Positions 54,827 through 64,000 of a DNA stretch of 64,000 nucleotides are shown piece by piece. The DNA is taken from assembly GCF_949987535.1 (NCBI RefSeq), contig NC_080068.1:80749254-80813253 (forward strand), in the 5' to 3' direction. Positions within the stretch are counted from its first letter, which is position 1, and each line of letters opens with the position of its first letter. The DNA comes from Balaenoptera acutorostrata (taxonomy: Eukaryota > Chordata > Mammalia > Artiodactyla > Balaenopteridae). The position numbers and the translations under genes were made by a program. The notes under the pieces are model-generated. The model saw nothing but the letters and a program-made list of their open reading frames with translations, had not been told where the DNA came from and ran no database searches.

Positions 54827-57800
54827 TTCCACATATAAGTGATATCATATGATATTTGTCTTTCTCTGTCTGACTTACTTCACTAAGTATGACAATCTCT
54901 AGGTCCATCCATGTTGCTGTAAATGGCATTGTTTTGTTCTTTATGGCTGAGTAATATTCCATTGTATACATGTACCACGTCTTCTTTATTCATTCATCTA
55001 TCTGTTGATGGACACTTAGGTTGCTTCCATGTCTTGGCTATTATAAATAGTGCTGCAATGAACATTGGGGTGCACGTATCTTTTCTAACTATGGTTTTCT
55101 CCGGGTATATGCCCAGGAGTGGGATTGCAGGATCATATGGTAGCTCTAATTTTAGTTTTTTAAGGAACCTCCATACTGTTCTCCATAGTGGCTGTACCAA
55201 TTTACATTCCCACCAACAGTGTAGGAGGGTTCCTTTTTCTTCCACACCCTCTCTAGCATTTATGATTTGCAGATTTTTGATGATGGCCATTCAGACTGGT
55301 GTGAGGTGGTACCTCATTACAGTTTTGATTTGCATTTCCCTAATAATTAGTGATGATGAGCATATTTTCATGTGCCTTTTGGCCATTTGTATGTCTTTGG
55401 AGAAATGTCTATTTAGATCTTCTGCCCATTTTTTGATTGGGTTGTTTGTTTGTTTTTTGATATTGAGCTGTTTGTATATTTTGGAAATTAATCCCTTGTC
55501 AGTTGTATCATTTGCAAATATTTTCTCCCATTCCATAGGTTGTCTTTTCATTTATGGTTTCTTTTGCTGTGTAAAAACTTTTAAGTTTGATTAGGTCCCA
55601 TTTGTTTATTTTTGCTTTTATTTCCATTACCCTAGGAGATGGATCCAAAAAGATTTTGGTGTAATTTATATGAAAGAGTGTTCTGCCTATGTTTTCCCCT
55701 AGGAGTTTTATAATATTTCTTACATTTAGGTCTTTAACCCATCTTGAGTTTATTTTTGTGTATGGTGTTAGGGAGTGTTCTAATTTCATTCTTTTACATG
55801 TAGCTGTCCAGTTTTCCCAGTGCCACTTATGGAAGAGGCTGTCTTTTCTCCATTGTATATTCTTGCTTCCTTTGTCACAGATTAATTGACCATAGGTGTG
55901 TGGCTTTATTTCTGGGCATTCTACCCTGTCCGTTGATCTATATTTCTTTTTTTTGTGCCAGTACCATACTGTTTTAATGACTACAGCTTTGTAGTATAAA
56001 GTCAGGGAGCCTGATTCCTCCAGCTCCATTTTTCTTTCTCAAGATTGCTTTGGCTATTCATAGTCTTTTGTGTTTCCATACAAATTTAAAATTTTTTTGT
56101 TCTAGTTCTGTGAAAAATGCCACTGGTAATCTGACAGGAATTGCATTGAATCTGTAGATTGCCTTGGGTAGTACAGTCTTTTTGACGATATGGATTCTTC
56201 CAATTCAAGAACACGGTATATCTTTCCATCTGTTTGTGTCATCTTCAGTTTCTTTCATGAGTGTCTTATAGTTTTTGGAGTACTGGTCTTTTGCTTCCTA
56301 GGTAGGTTTATTCCTAGGTATTTTATTCTTTTTCATATGATTGTAAATGGGATTGTTTCCTTAATTTCTCTTTCTGATCTTTCATTGTTTAGTGAATAGA
56401 AATGCAACAGATATCTGTGTATTAATTTTGTATCCTGAAACACTACTGAATTCATTGATGAGCTCTAATAGTTTTCTGGTAGCATCTTTAGGATTTTCTA
56501 ACTATAGTATCATGTCATCTGCAATCAATGACAGTTTTACTTCTTCTTTTCCAATATGGCTTACTTTTATTTCTTTTTCTTCTTTTTCTTCTCTGATTGC
56601 TGTGGCTAGGACTTCCAAAACTATGTTGAATGATAGTGGCATCCTTGTCTTGCTCCTGATCTTAGAGGAAATACTTTCAGCTTTTCACTGTTGAGTATGA
56701 TGTTAGCTGTGGGTTTGTCATATATGGCCTTTATTATGTTGAAATAGTTTCCCTCTATGCCCACTTTACTGAGTGTTTTTATCAGTATTGTATGTTGAAT
56801 TTTATCAAAAGCTTTTTTTCTGCATCTATTGAGATGATCATATGCTTTTTATTCTTCAGTTTGTTAATGTGGTGTATCAGACCAATTGATTTGCAGACAA
56901 ATCCTTGCATCCCTGGGATAAATGCCACTTGTTCATGGTGTATGATCCCTTTAATGTATTGTTGGATTCGGTTTGCTAGTATTTTGTTGAGGATTTTTGC
57001 ATCTATGTTCATCAGTGATATTGGCCTGTAATTTTCTTTTTTTGTGATATCTTTGTCTGGTTTTGGTATTAGGGTGATGGTGGCCTCGTAGAATGAGCTT
57101 GGGAGTGTTCCTTCCTCTGCAATTTCTTGGAAGAGTTTGAGAAGGATAGGTGTTAGCTCTTTAAATGTTTGATAGAATTCTCCTGTGAAGCCATTAGGTC
57201 CTGGACTTTTGTTTGTTGGGAATTTTTAAATCACTGATTTAATTTCAGTTTTTGTAATTGGTCTGTTCATATTTTCTATTTCTTCCTGGTTCAGTCTTGG
57301 AAGGTTGTACTTTTCCAGGAATATGTCCATTTCCTCTATGTTGTCAATTTTATTGGCATATAGTTGCCTGAAGTAGTCTTTTATGGTCCTTTGTATTTCT
57401 GAGGTGTCAGTTGTAACTTCTCCTTTTCCATTTCTAATTTTATTGATTTGAGTGTTCTTTTTTTTCTTAATGAGTCTGGCTAAAGGTCTATCAATTTTGT
57501 TAATCTTTTTAAAGAACTAGCTTTTAGTTCCATTGATCTTTTTTATTGTTTTCTTAGGTTCTATTTCATTTATTTCTGCTCTGATCTTTATGATTTCGTT
57601 CCTTCTACTAACTTTGAGTTTTGTTTGTTCTTCTTTCTCTAGTTGCCTTAGGTGTAGGGTTAGGTTTTTTATTTGAGATTTTTCTCGTTTCCTGAGGTAA
57701 GCCTGTATTGCTATAAACTTCCCTTTTAGAACTTCTTTTGCTGCATCCCATAGGTTTTGGATCATTGTGTTTTCGTTTTTATTTGTCTCTAGGTATTTTT

Positions 57801-58600
57801 TGATTTCCTCTTTGATTTCTTATGTGATACATTGGTTGATTAGTAGCACATTGTTCAGCCTCCATGTGTTTGTGTTTTTTACAGTTTTTTTCCTTGTAGT
57901 TGATTTCTAATCTCATAGTGTTGAGAAAGATGCTTGATATTTCAGTTTTCTTAAATTTACCAAGACTTGCTTTGTGGTCCAGCATGTGATCTATTCTGGA
58001 AAATGTTCCATGTGCACTTGAAAAGAATGTGTATTCTACTGCTTTCAGATGGAACACTCTATAAATAGCAATTAAGTCCATATGGTCTAATGTGTCATTT
58101 AAGCCCTATGTTTCCTTATTGATTTTCTGTCTGGATGTTCTGTCCATTGATATAAGTGGGGTGTTAAAATCCCCCACTGTTATTGTTTTACTGTCAGTTT
58201 CTCCTTTTATGTCCATTTACATATGTCTTATATATTGAGTTGCTCCTGTGTTGGGTGCATATAAATTTATATTTGTTATATCCTCTTCTTGAATTGATCC
58301 CTTGATCATTATGTAGTGTCCTTTTTTGTCTCTTGAAACAGTACTTTAAAGTTTATTTTGTCTGATATCAGTCTTGCTACTCCAGGTTGCTTCTGATTTC
58401 CATTTGCATGGAATACCTTTTTTCCATTTCCTCACTTTCAGTCTGTATGCATCTCTAGATCTGAAGTGGGTCTCTTATAGACAGCATATGTATGGGTCTT
58501 GTTTTTGTACCCATTCAGCCAGTCTATGTCTCTTGGTTGGAGCATTTAATTCATTTACATTTAAAGTAATTATTGATATGTATGTTCTTATTGCCATTTT
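54827..58600 (-). pseudogene. L1 copy #2 ORF2 remnant
   Basis: Endonuclease start 'ITLNVNELNAPTKRHRLAEW' on the minus strand at about 58570, endonuclease body at 58081-57779, reverse-transcriptase pieces at 57765-57517 and 57012-56782, thumb and post-RT piece at 56029-55508 (173 codons, the longest), then 55551-55291 and the Cys-rich C-terminus 55290-54994 ('[15 protein letters not shown]'). The catalytic motif region at 56527-56504 reads Ile-Ala-Asp-Asp-Met-Ile-Leu-stop instead of Phe-Ala-Asp-Asp. Numerous frameshifts occur. Non-functional. Confidence 0.95.
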
Positions 58601-58712
58601 ATTACTTGTTTCGGCTTTGTTTTTTGTAGGTCTTTTTTCTTCCTTTCCTCTTATGTTCTCTTGCAATTTGATGATTATCTTTAGTGTTGTTTGGATTCCT
58701 TTTTCTTTTTTT

Positions 58713-59039
58713 TTAAAGGATTTTCTTATTTATTTATTTATTTATTTATTTTTGGCTGTGTTGGGTCTTCGGTTCGTGCGAGGGCTTTCTCCAGTTGCGG
58801 CAAGCGGGGGCCACTCTTCATCGCGGTGCGGGGACCGCTCTTCATCGCGGTGCGCGGGCCTTTCTCTATTGCGGCCCCTCCCGTCGCGGGGCACAGGCTC
58901 CAGACGCGCAGGCTCAGCAATTGTGGCTCACGGGCCCAGCTGCTCCGTGGCATGTGGGATCTTCCCAGACCAGGGCTCGAACCCGTGTCCCCCGCATTAG
59001 CAGGCAGACTCTCAACCACTGCGCCGCCAGGGAAGCCCC
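58713..59039 (-). mobile_element. CHR SINE nested in L1 copy #2, with internal duplication
   Basis: Tail complement is a (TTTA)n run at 58727-58752. Body, B-box complement ('gggctcgaacccgtg') and head complement ('gccgccagggaagcccc') are all present. Perfect 16-bp direct repeats tcctttttcttttttt lie at 58697-58712 and 59040-59055. A 24-bp segment starting 'cc[a/g]ctcttcatcgcggtgcg' is tandemly duplicated (58811-58834 and 58835-58858), two positions different. It lies in the L1 ORF1-ORF2 spacer, so it post-dates the L1. The 208-, 127-, 103- and 93-codon frames across it are artefacts. Confidence 0.97.
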
Positions 59040-59349
59040 TCCTTTTTCTTTTTTTGTGTTTATATCTATTATAGAGTTTTCATTTGTGGTTACCATGAGG
59101 TTTTGATATAGCAGTCTATATGTATACATGATTGTTTTAAGTTGCTGATCTCTTAATTTCAAATGCATTTCAAATATCCTGCATTTGTACTCTCCTCCTC
59201 TCATGATTACTAGTTTTGATATCAAATTTGTATGTGGATGGTTTCCTACCTTTACTGTATGTTTGCCTTTACTGGTGAGCTTTCCCATCCTCATAATTTT
59301 CCTGTTTCCAGTTGTGGCCTTTTCTTTTCCACTTAGAGAAGTTCCTTTA

Positions 59350-60220
59350 GCATTTGTTGTAAAGCTGGTTTGGTGAATTCTTTCACCTTTGGCGTATCTG
59401 TAAAGCTTTGAATTTCTCTGTCAAGTCTGAACCAGAGCCTTGCTGGGTAGAGTATTCTTGATTGTAGGTTTTTCCCTTTCATCACTTTAAATATATCATG
59501 CCACTCCCTTCTGGCCTGCAGAGTTTCTGCTGAAAAATCAGCTGATAGTCTTATGGAGATTCCCTTGTATGTTATTTGTTGCTTTTCCCTTGTTGCTTTT
59601 AATATTTTCTCTGTCTTTAATTTTTGTCAATTTCATTACTATGTGTCTCAGTGTGTTCCTACTGGGTTAATCCTGTATGAGACTCTGTGCTTCCTGGACT
59701 TGGGTGACTGTTTCCTTTCCCATGTTAAGGAAGTTTTCAGCTATAATGTTGTCAAATATTTTCTCAGGCCCTTTCTCTTCTTCTTCTCTCCTGGGACCCC
59801 TATAATGCGAACGTTGGTGCATTTGATATTGTCTCAGAGGCCTCTTAAATTGTCTTCATTTCTTTTCATTCTTTTTTCTTTATCCTGTTCCATGGCAGTG
59901 ATTTCCACCACTTTGTCTTCCAGCTCACTGATTCGTTCTTCTGCCTCATTTATTCTGCTATTGATTCTCTCTAGTGTATTTTTCATTTCAGTTACTGTAT
60001 TCTTTAAGTTTGTTTGGTTATTCTTTATATTTTCTAACTCTTTGCTGAAAACTTTTGTAACTTCTCACTCCGTGCATCCATTCTTTTCCTGAGTTCTTGG
60101 ATCATCTTTATGATCCCTACTCTGAACTCTTTCTCAGGTAGATTGTCTATCTCCACTTCACTTAGTTGTTCTTCTGGGGTTTTATCTTATTCTTTCGTCT
60201 GGAACATATTCCTTTGCCAT
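59350..60220 (-). pseudogene. L1 copy #2 ORF1 remnant
   Basis: Antisense phrases 'gaagttcctttagcatttgttgtaaagctggtttggtgaattc' (the C-terminal end of ORF1), 'ggcctgcagagtttctgctgaaaaatcagctgatag' and 'ctcactgattcgttcttctgcctcatttattctgctattgattc' (coiled-coil region) follow the normal order. The complementary plus-strand 179-codon frame (59553-60092) is a shadow. Confidence 0.9.
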
Positions 60221-60229
60221 CTCATTTTG

Positions 60230-61313
60230 TTTAAATTTCTATTTGTATCTTTATGTATGTAGTAGCTTAGTTATGTTTCTCAACCTTGGAGAAGTGACCC
60301 TCTGTAGGGGATGTTGTATGTGTCCCAGCAGTACACTCCTCTCTTGTCACCCTAGGGCCAGAGACCAGGTAGGTTCTGACCTGTGTTTGTGGACTCAGTT
60401 CTGCAGGACTGTAGTTTTCTTGCTTCTGGTGTCTGCCCCTGGTGGATAAGGCTGGTCTAGAGGCTTGTGAAGGCTTCCTGGCCAGGGGCAGGGGTAGTGG
60501 TGCCTACCCACTGGTGGGTGGAGCTGGGTCTTGGCACTCTGGTGAGTAAGGCTGTGTCAAGGGGCATGTCTAGAGGTGGTTTTGGGCTCAGGAAGTCTTT
60601 AGGCAGTCTGTCTGCTAACGGGTGGGGCTGTGTTCCTGCCCTGTTGGTTGTTTTGGCCTGAGGCGTCCCAGCACTGGAGCTTACAGGCTGTTGAGTGGGG
60701 CCAGGTCTCAGTGCCAAGGACCAAAATGTCTGCCTCCAGCCAGAGTTCACATAGGTCCCCGCTGTGTCTGCCACCAGCTTTTATGACCCCAGAGAGAGCC
60801 ATAGCCACACCCCACCTCCCCAGGAGACTCTCCAAGACCAGCAGGTAGGTCTGGCCCAGGCTCCTACAGAGTTACTGCTTTTGTCCTGGGTCCCGATGCG
60901 TGTGAGACCTTGTGTGTACCCTCCAAGAGTGGAGTCTCTGTTTCCCCCAGTCCTGTGGAGCTCCTGCAATCAAGCCCTGCTAGCCTTCATAGCCAAATGC
61001 TCTGGGGGCTCCTCTTCCTCATGCCAGACCCCTAGGCTGGGGAGCCTGGCCTGGGCCTCGGAGTTCTCACTCCTGTGCGAAAACTTGTGATGTAATTATT
61101 CTCCAGTTTGTGGGTTGCCCCCCCAGGGTGGTACAGGACTTGATTATAACATGAGTGCGCCCCTCCTACCAGGTCATGGTTTCTTCTTTATGTCTTTGGA
61201 TGTAGAATATCTTTTTTGGTAGATTCCAGTCTTTTTTTATTAATAGTTGTTCAGCAGTTAGTTGTGATTTTGGTGTGCTCATGAGAGGAGGTCCTTTTAC
61301 TCTGCCATCTTGT
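60230..61313 (-). promoter_or_regulatory. L1 copy #2 5' UTR with intact 5' end
   Basis: Contains the 5'-terminal 'gatggcagagtaaaaggacc' complement near 61290-61313 and GC-rich UTR downstream (in L1 sense), e.g. 'cagtgctgggacgcctcaggcc'. In living L1s this region drives sense and often antisense transcription. Here it is an inactive fossil. Confidence 0.82.
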
Positions 61314-61770
61314 GTCCAGTCTTTGGGACTTTCCATTGTCTTTTGATTTCCAGAGCTTCTGTATTAAAAATCAACTGAAATTTCAGTTTTTCTGTAGGTA
61401 ATGATTTTTTTCCTTTTGATGGATTTTAATTTTTTTCTTTTTTTTTTTTCAGCAGTTTACTATAATGTACTCAGATGCAATTTTCTTGCTCACAGTTTAC
61501 TGAGCTTTTGAATCTGTGTGGGTTGATGTCTTTAAACAGTTTTGGAAAATTCTCACTTGTTACTTCTTTTCCCATCCTCTTTCTCTATCTCTTTCTGGGA
61601 CTCCAGTTACACTTATGACTGTGGTTCACATGTCTCTTCTGCTCCATTCTGTTTTTCCTATTTTTTAAAATCTATGCTTCAGTTTGGATATTTTCTATTG
61701 ACTTCTTTTTGAGTTCACTAATCCAGTCTTATGTTCAGTCTCCTATTAAGCCTATCAAATGAGTTTTTAA

Positions 61771-62407
61771 AAAAATTTTTATTGGAGTATGGTTGCTTTA
61801 CAATGTTGTGTTAGTTTCTACCGTACAGCAAAGTGAATCAGCTATAAATATACATATATTCCCTCTTTTTTTGGATTTCCTTCCCATTTAGGTCACCACA
61901 GAGCATTGAGAGTTCCCTGTGCAATACAGTAGGTTCTCATTAGTTATCTATTTTATACATAGTATCAATAGTGTATATATGTCGATTCCAGTCTCCCAAT
62001 TCATCCCACCCACCTCCCCCCCTTTCCCCCTTGGTATCCATACGTTTGGTTTTCATGTCTACAAACTAGAGGTTTTTGTGGAAGGAGCAGAGAGTTTCAC
62101 CTCCACTATCTAGCGATCTGGGATTTAACGAGTCATTCTGAAGAACTCAAGTTTGCTAGACTTTAACTATTTTGATGCAAATCTTTCTCAATAGAGAACT
62201 CTAAAAATCATTTATTCTTTTCTGATGATTTAGGGTCATAACTGATCATTTTTCATGATGTGATGAAGCTCTAGTTTCATCTAAAGCAAAGGGAGGTGTA
62301 ACCCCTTTTCCCCCTTGGCATCCATACGTTTGTTCTCTAAGTCTGTGTCTCTATTTTTGCTTTGTAAGTAAGATCATCTATACCAATTTTTTCAGATTCC
62401 ACATGTA
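61771..62407 (-). mobile_element. L1 3'-UTR insertion with perfect 18-bp TSD
   Basis: Antisense L1 3' UTR from the A-rich end ('aaaaaatttttattggagtatggttgctttacaatgttgtgttag') to the last codons of ORF2 ('cagattccacatgtata'). Direct repeats tatcaaatgagtttttaa lie at 61753-61770 and 62408-62425, perfectly matched. The interior is interrupted by a 253-bp block that is not L1 (62049-62301). Confidence 0.93.
62019..62332. repeat. Direct repeat pair flanking a non-L1 block
   Basis: The L1-UTR segment 'ccccttt(t)cccccttgg[t/c]atccatacgtttg' occurs at 62019-62048 and again at 62302-62332, one substitution and one extra T apart. The 253 bases between do not belong to the L1 UTR and have no identifiable repeat of their own. 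Confidence 0.85.
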
Positions 62408-62730
62408 TATCAAATGAGTTTTTAATTTTAGATCTTCTCTTTTAGTTCTAAAATCAATTTTTTTATAGATTTCATTTCTTTGTTGAAATTATCTTCTCAT
62501 TCCTTTACCTTTTATTTTCATTGACATATTTTTAACAGTTTTTAATTGCCCATTCCATCATCTTGTTCATCTGGGGGGTTGACTTCTATTGTCTACTTTT
62601 TCTCTTTTATTAATCATATTTTCTTGATTCTTTGCATGTCTTGTAATTTTCATTGTATTCTGGGCATTGTATTTAAAAGAGCTTTTATTTAGTGGTTCAT
62701 TTTCCTATGTTAGACTCAGAAGCTAATCAT

Positions 62731-64000
62731 GTCAGTCCATTCAGTATTTGAACTGGGTGCAACTAGGTTATTATAGTTTGATTCAGTTTTCTTTGCACTA
62801 AAATGTTTCAATGGCAAGAATTTTGAATACTCCTCTTAGGTTCTAGTGGACTTTGTCTCCTAAATACCAAAAGACTTACTCTGCTTTTTCATCCCAGCTC
62901 TCCATCATCCATGTTGCCCAATGCCCAGCAAATGTCTCATGATGACAACTGCCGATGCTTTTGGGATGCCTCTGTCTGTAAAACCAGCTCACCCAGGAAG
63001 GACTCCTCTCTGGAAATTTTAATCATTTTTGTCTCCATAGCTCTACTAGCTCTTTAGGTTGCTACAGTCCTAGTTTTAAGTGAACATTTTTCTTACCAAT
63101 TAAGTTATAAGGAGGTTAACTGCTCTCCAGTTCACTTTCTTTTCTCCATAATTCTTTTTCCACAAAAAATGTGCCATTTTACATAAGCTGTGAAGTAGTT
63201 AAATTATGAAAATAGCTTATGTATTAATAAAAATTTATTGTGGAAACATTTTCTATATTAGCAACAATTAACTAAATGGCTCTCTTGGCTGCTACCAGTG
63301 AGATAACTAGCTTTTTTTTTTAAACAATATTTTTTAATGTTTGCCCATTCTAACTTTTTTTGGTGGTGATCAAGTGATTTATTATTGGAACGTCTATTGG
63401 AACCAAGTTATTAATGGAACCTTAGAACTATGATGTCTAGCTGATTTAAACTGGAAGCTTAATTTTATATGTAAAGAATTCTTGATCGTGCAAGCAAAAT
63501 ATATCTAGAAAATCTGAGGTTGTAGATTTTTATTTAAATGTTTTTTTTAAAAAGGACTTTAAAAAATGTCTAGATTCTTTAATTTAGATGATTTTCTAGT
63601 TTAAATCTGTTCCCATTTTAGTACTATATTTTAGTAAATCTGTACTTATAAATTTGAGAACTAAATCAAAAAAACCCTGTACATGTTGCTGAAGTACAAA
63701 CTAAGCACTTGTTTTAACTTTTCATGTGTATTTTATTTAGTGTACCTAAAATGGTAAGTCAATCATAAGTTGAAATGTGGATAAAATGAACTATTTTCCA
63801 AAGCTGAACTTTTATAAAAACCCTAATTTTCTTCAAATTCAATGATTTAAGAACTCTCACAGTATGATTTTCTTAAAATTATTTAAAATAAGAAACTAAA
63901 CTTGAACCGTCAAGTGGGCATAATTTAACTGTGATGATGAGCTGATCTATATCCTGTAGGTTTAGTTCACTACTGTCACTCAGTGATGTCACTCAAATAT
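62731..64000. other. Unassigned AT-rich DNA
   Basis: No gene or convincing repeat. 62830-63060 might be a further eroded part of the older antisense L1. The rest is AT-rich. Confidence 0.4.

Larger units (their letters stand above)
54821..61313 (-). mobile_element. LINE-1 copy #2, almost full length, antisense
   Basis: Runs right to left from its intact 5' end at about 61313 (complement begins 'acacaagatggcagagtaaaaggacc', the usual L1 start) to just beyond the ORF2 stop at about 54821. 5' UTR about 61313-60230, ORF1 about 60220-59350, spacer about 59350-58600 carrying a CHR SINE, and ORF2 about 58597-54827. The whole 3' UTR and poly(A) are absent, the element ending in an A7 right after the Ile-Cys-Gly-Ile-stop. 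No TSD can be recognised. Confidence 0.95.
61320..62730 (-). pseudogene. Older L1 (HAL1/L1M) ORF1-region remnant, antisense, split
   Basis: Left part about 61335-61770 ('ttactgagcttttgaatctgtgtgggttgatgtctttaaacagttttggaaaattctcacttgttacttcttttcccatcctc' ... 'ggactccagttacacttatgactgtggttcacatg' ... 'attttctattgacttctttttgagttcactaatccag') and right part 62408-62730 ('tttaattgcccattccatcatcttgttc', 'gtcttgtaattttcattgtattctgggcattg'). The two halves are separated by a younger L1 insertion with TSD. Confidence 0.65.

Noticed and set aside
54923..55594. 223-codon plus-strand open frame, the longest in the window
   Set aside because: It is the complement of L1 ORF2 C-terminal sequence, whose minus-strand reading has the clear L1 signature.
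58374..59106. Plus-strand frames of 208, 127 and 103 codons
   Set aside because: They run across antisense L1 ORF2/spacer and a CHR SINE. The same SINE-derived peptides recur at 16510, 24754, 24849 and 33418.
59553..60092. 179-codon plus-strand frame
   Set aside because: Shadow of the L1 ORF1 remnant on the minus strand.

Overview
No protein-coding gene, RNA gene, CRISPR array or operon can be supported anywhere in this 64 kb window. It is AT-rich mammalian nuclear DNA that is intergenic or intronic, and nearly everything recognisable is a transposable-element copy of some age. Apart from short chance frames, the open frames lie in LINE-1 reverse transcriptase or endonuclease remnants, on the strand opposite those remnants, or across SINEs.

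Organism: at least six SINEs have the tRNA-derived CHR head typical of cetaceans and their relatives. No BovB LINE or typical ruminant Bov-A SINE was recognised. A cetacean (whale or dolphin) is the best reading and Cetartiodactyla the safer one. Species cannot be read from the sequence.

Layout. 1-4.4 kb: a CHR SINE, a MER5A-type relic, and MIR and L1 scraps. 4.4-9.4 kb: a MaLR-type LTR, a second LTR-like piece, an old palindromic MITE and about 2 kb of ancient L1 tail. 9.4-18.2 kb: lineage L1 insertions on both strands, two with perfect 15-bp target-site duplications (TSDs), an L2, and two CHR SINEs with TSDs. 18.2-25 kb: the least repeat-dense stretch, with one LTR-like repeat and a young-looking CHR SINE at the end. 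25.4-25.9 kb: an unusually CpG-rich unique block. 26-30 kb: MER20, a SINE, an ERVL-type LTR and an L1 tail. 30.1-31.3 kb: a three-level nest with a Tigger1-derived MITE inside a hAT MITE inside an older repeat. 33.5-34.2 kb: a SINE nested in an L1 tail. 34.2-37.4 kb: nothing recognised. 37.4-39.1 kb: a run of five MIR copies in both orientations. 39-49 kb: mostly unique AT-rich DNA with old L1, L2, MIR and Tigger relics. 49.3-61.3 kb: two long LINE-1 copies head-to-tail on the minus strand, the second almost full length with its 5' end preserved. 61.3-62.7 kb: an older L1 split by an L1 3' fragment with an 18-bp TSD. 62.7-64 kb: AT-rich with nothing recognised.

Both long L1s are dead. One lacks its 3' part, including the catalytic reverse-transcriptase motif. 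The other has a changed catalytic motif followed at once by a stop. I did not find a new biological system. The most unusual items are a 60-bp block present twice 2 kb apart (58/60 identical), the junction of the two L1s, a 30-bp direct repeat flanking a non-L1 block inside an L1 tail, and the CpG-rich unique block at 25.4 kb.

TE family names come from recognising consensus sequence by eye. Boundaries without a stated TSD are good to roughly 10-50 bases.
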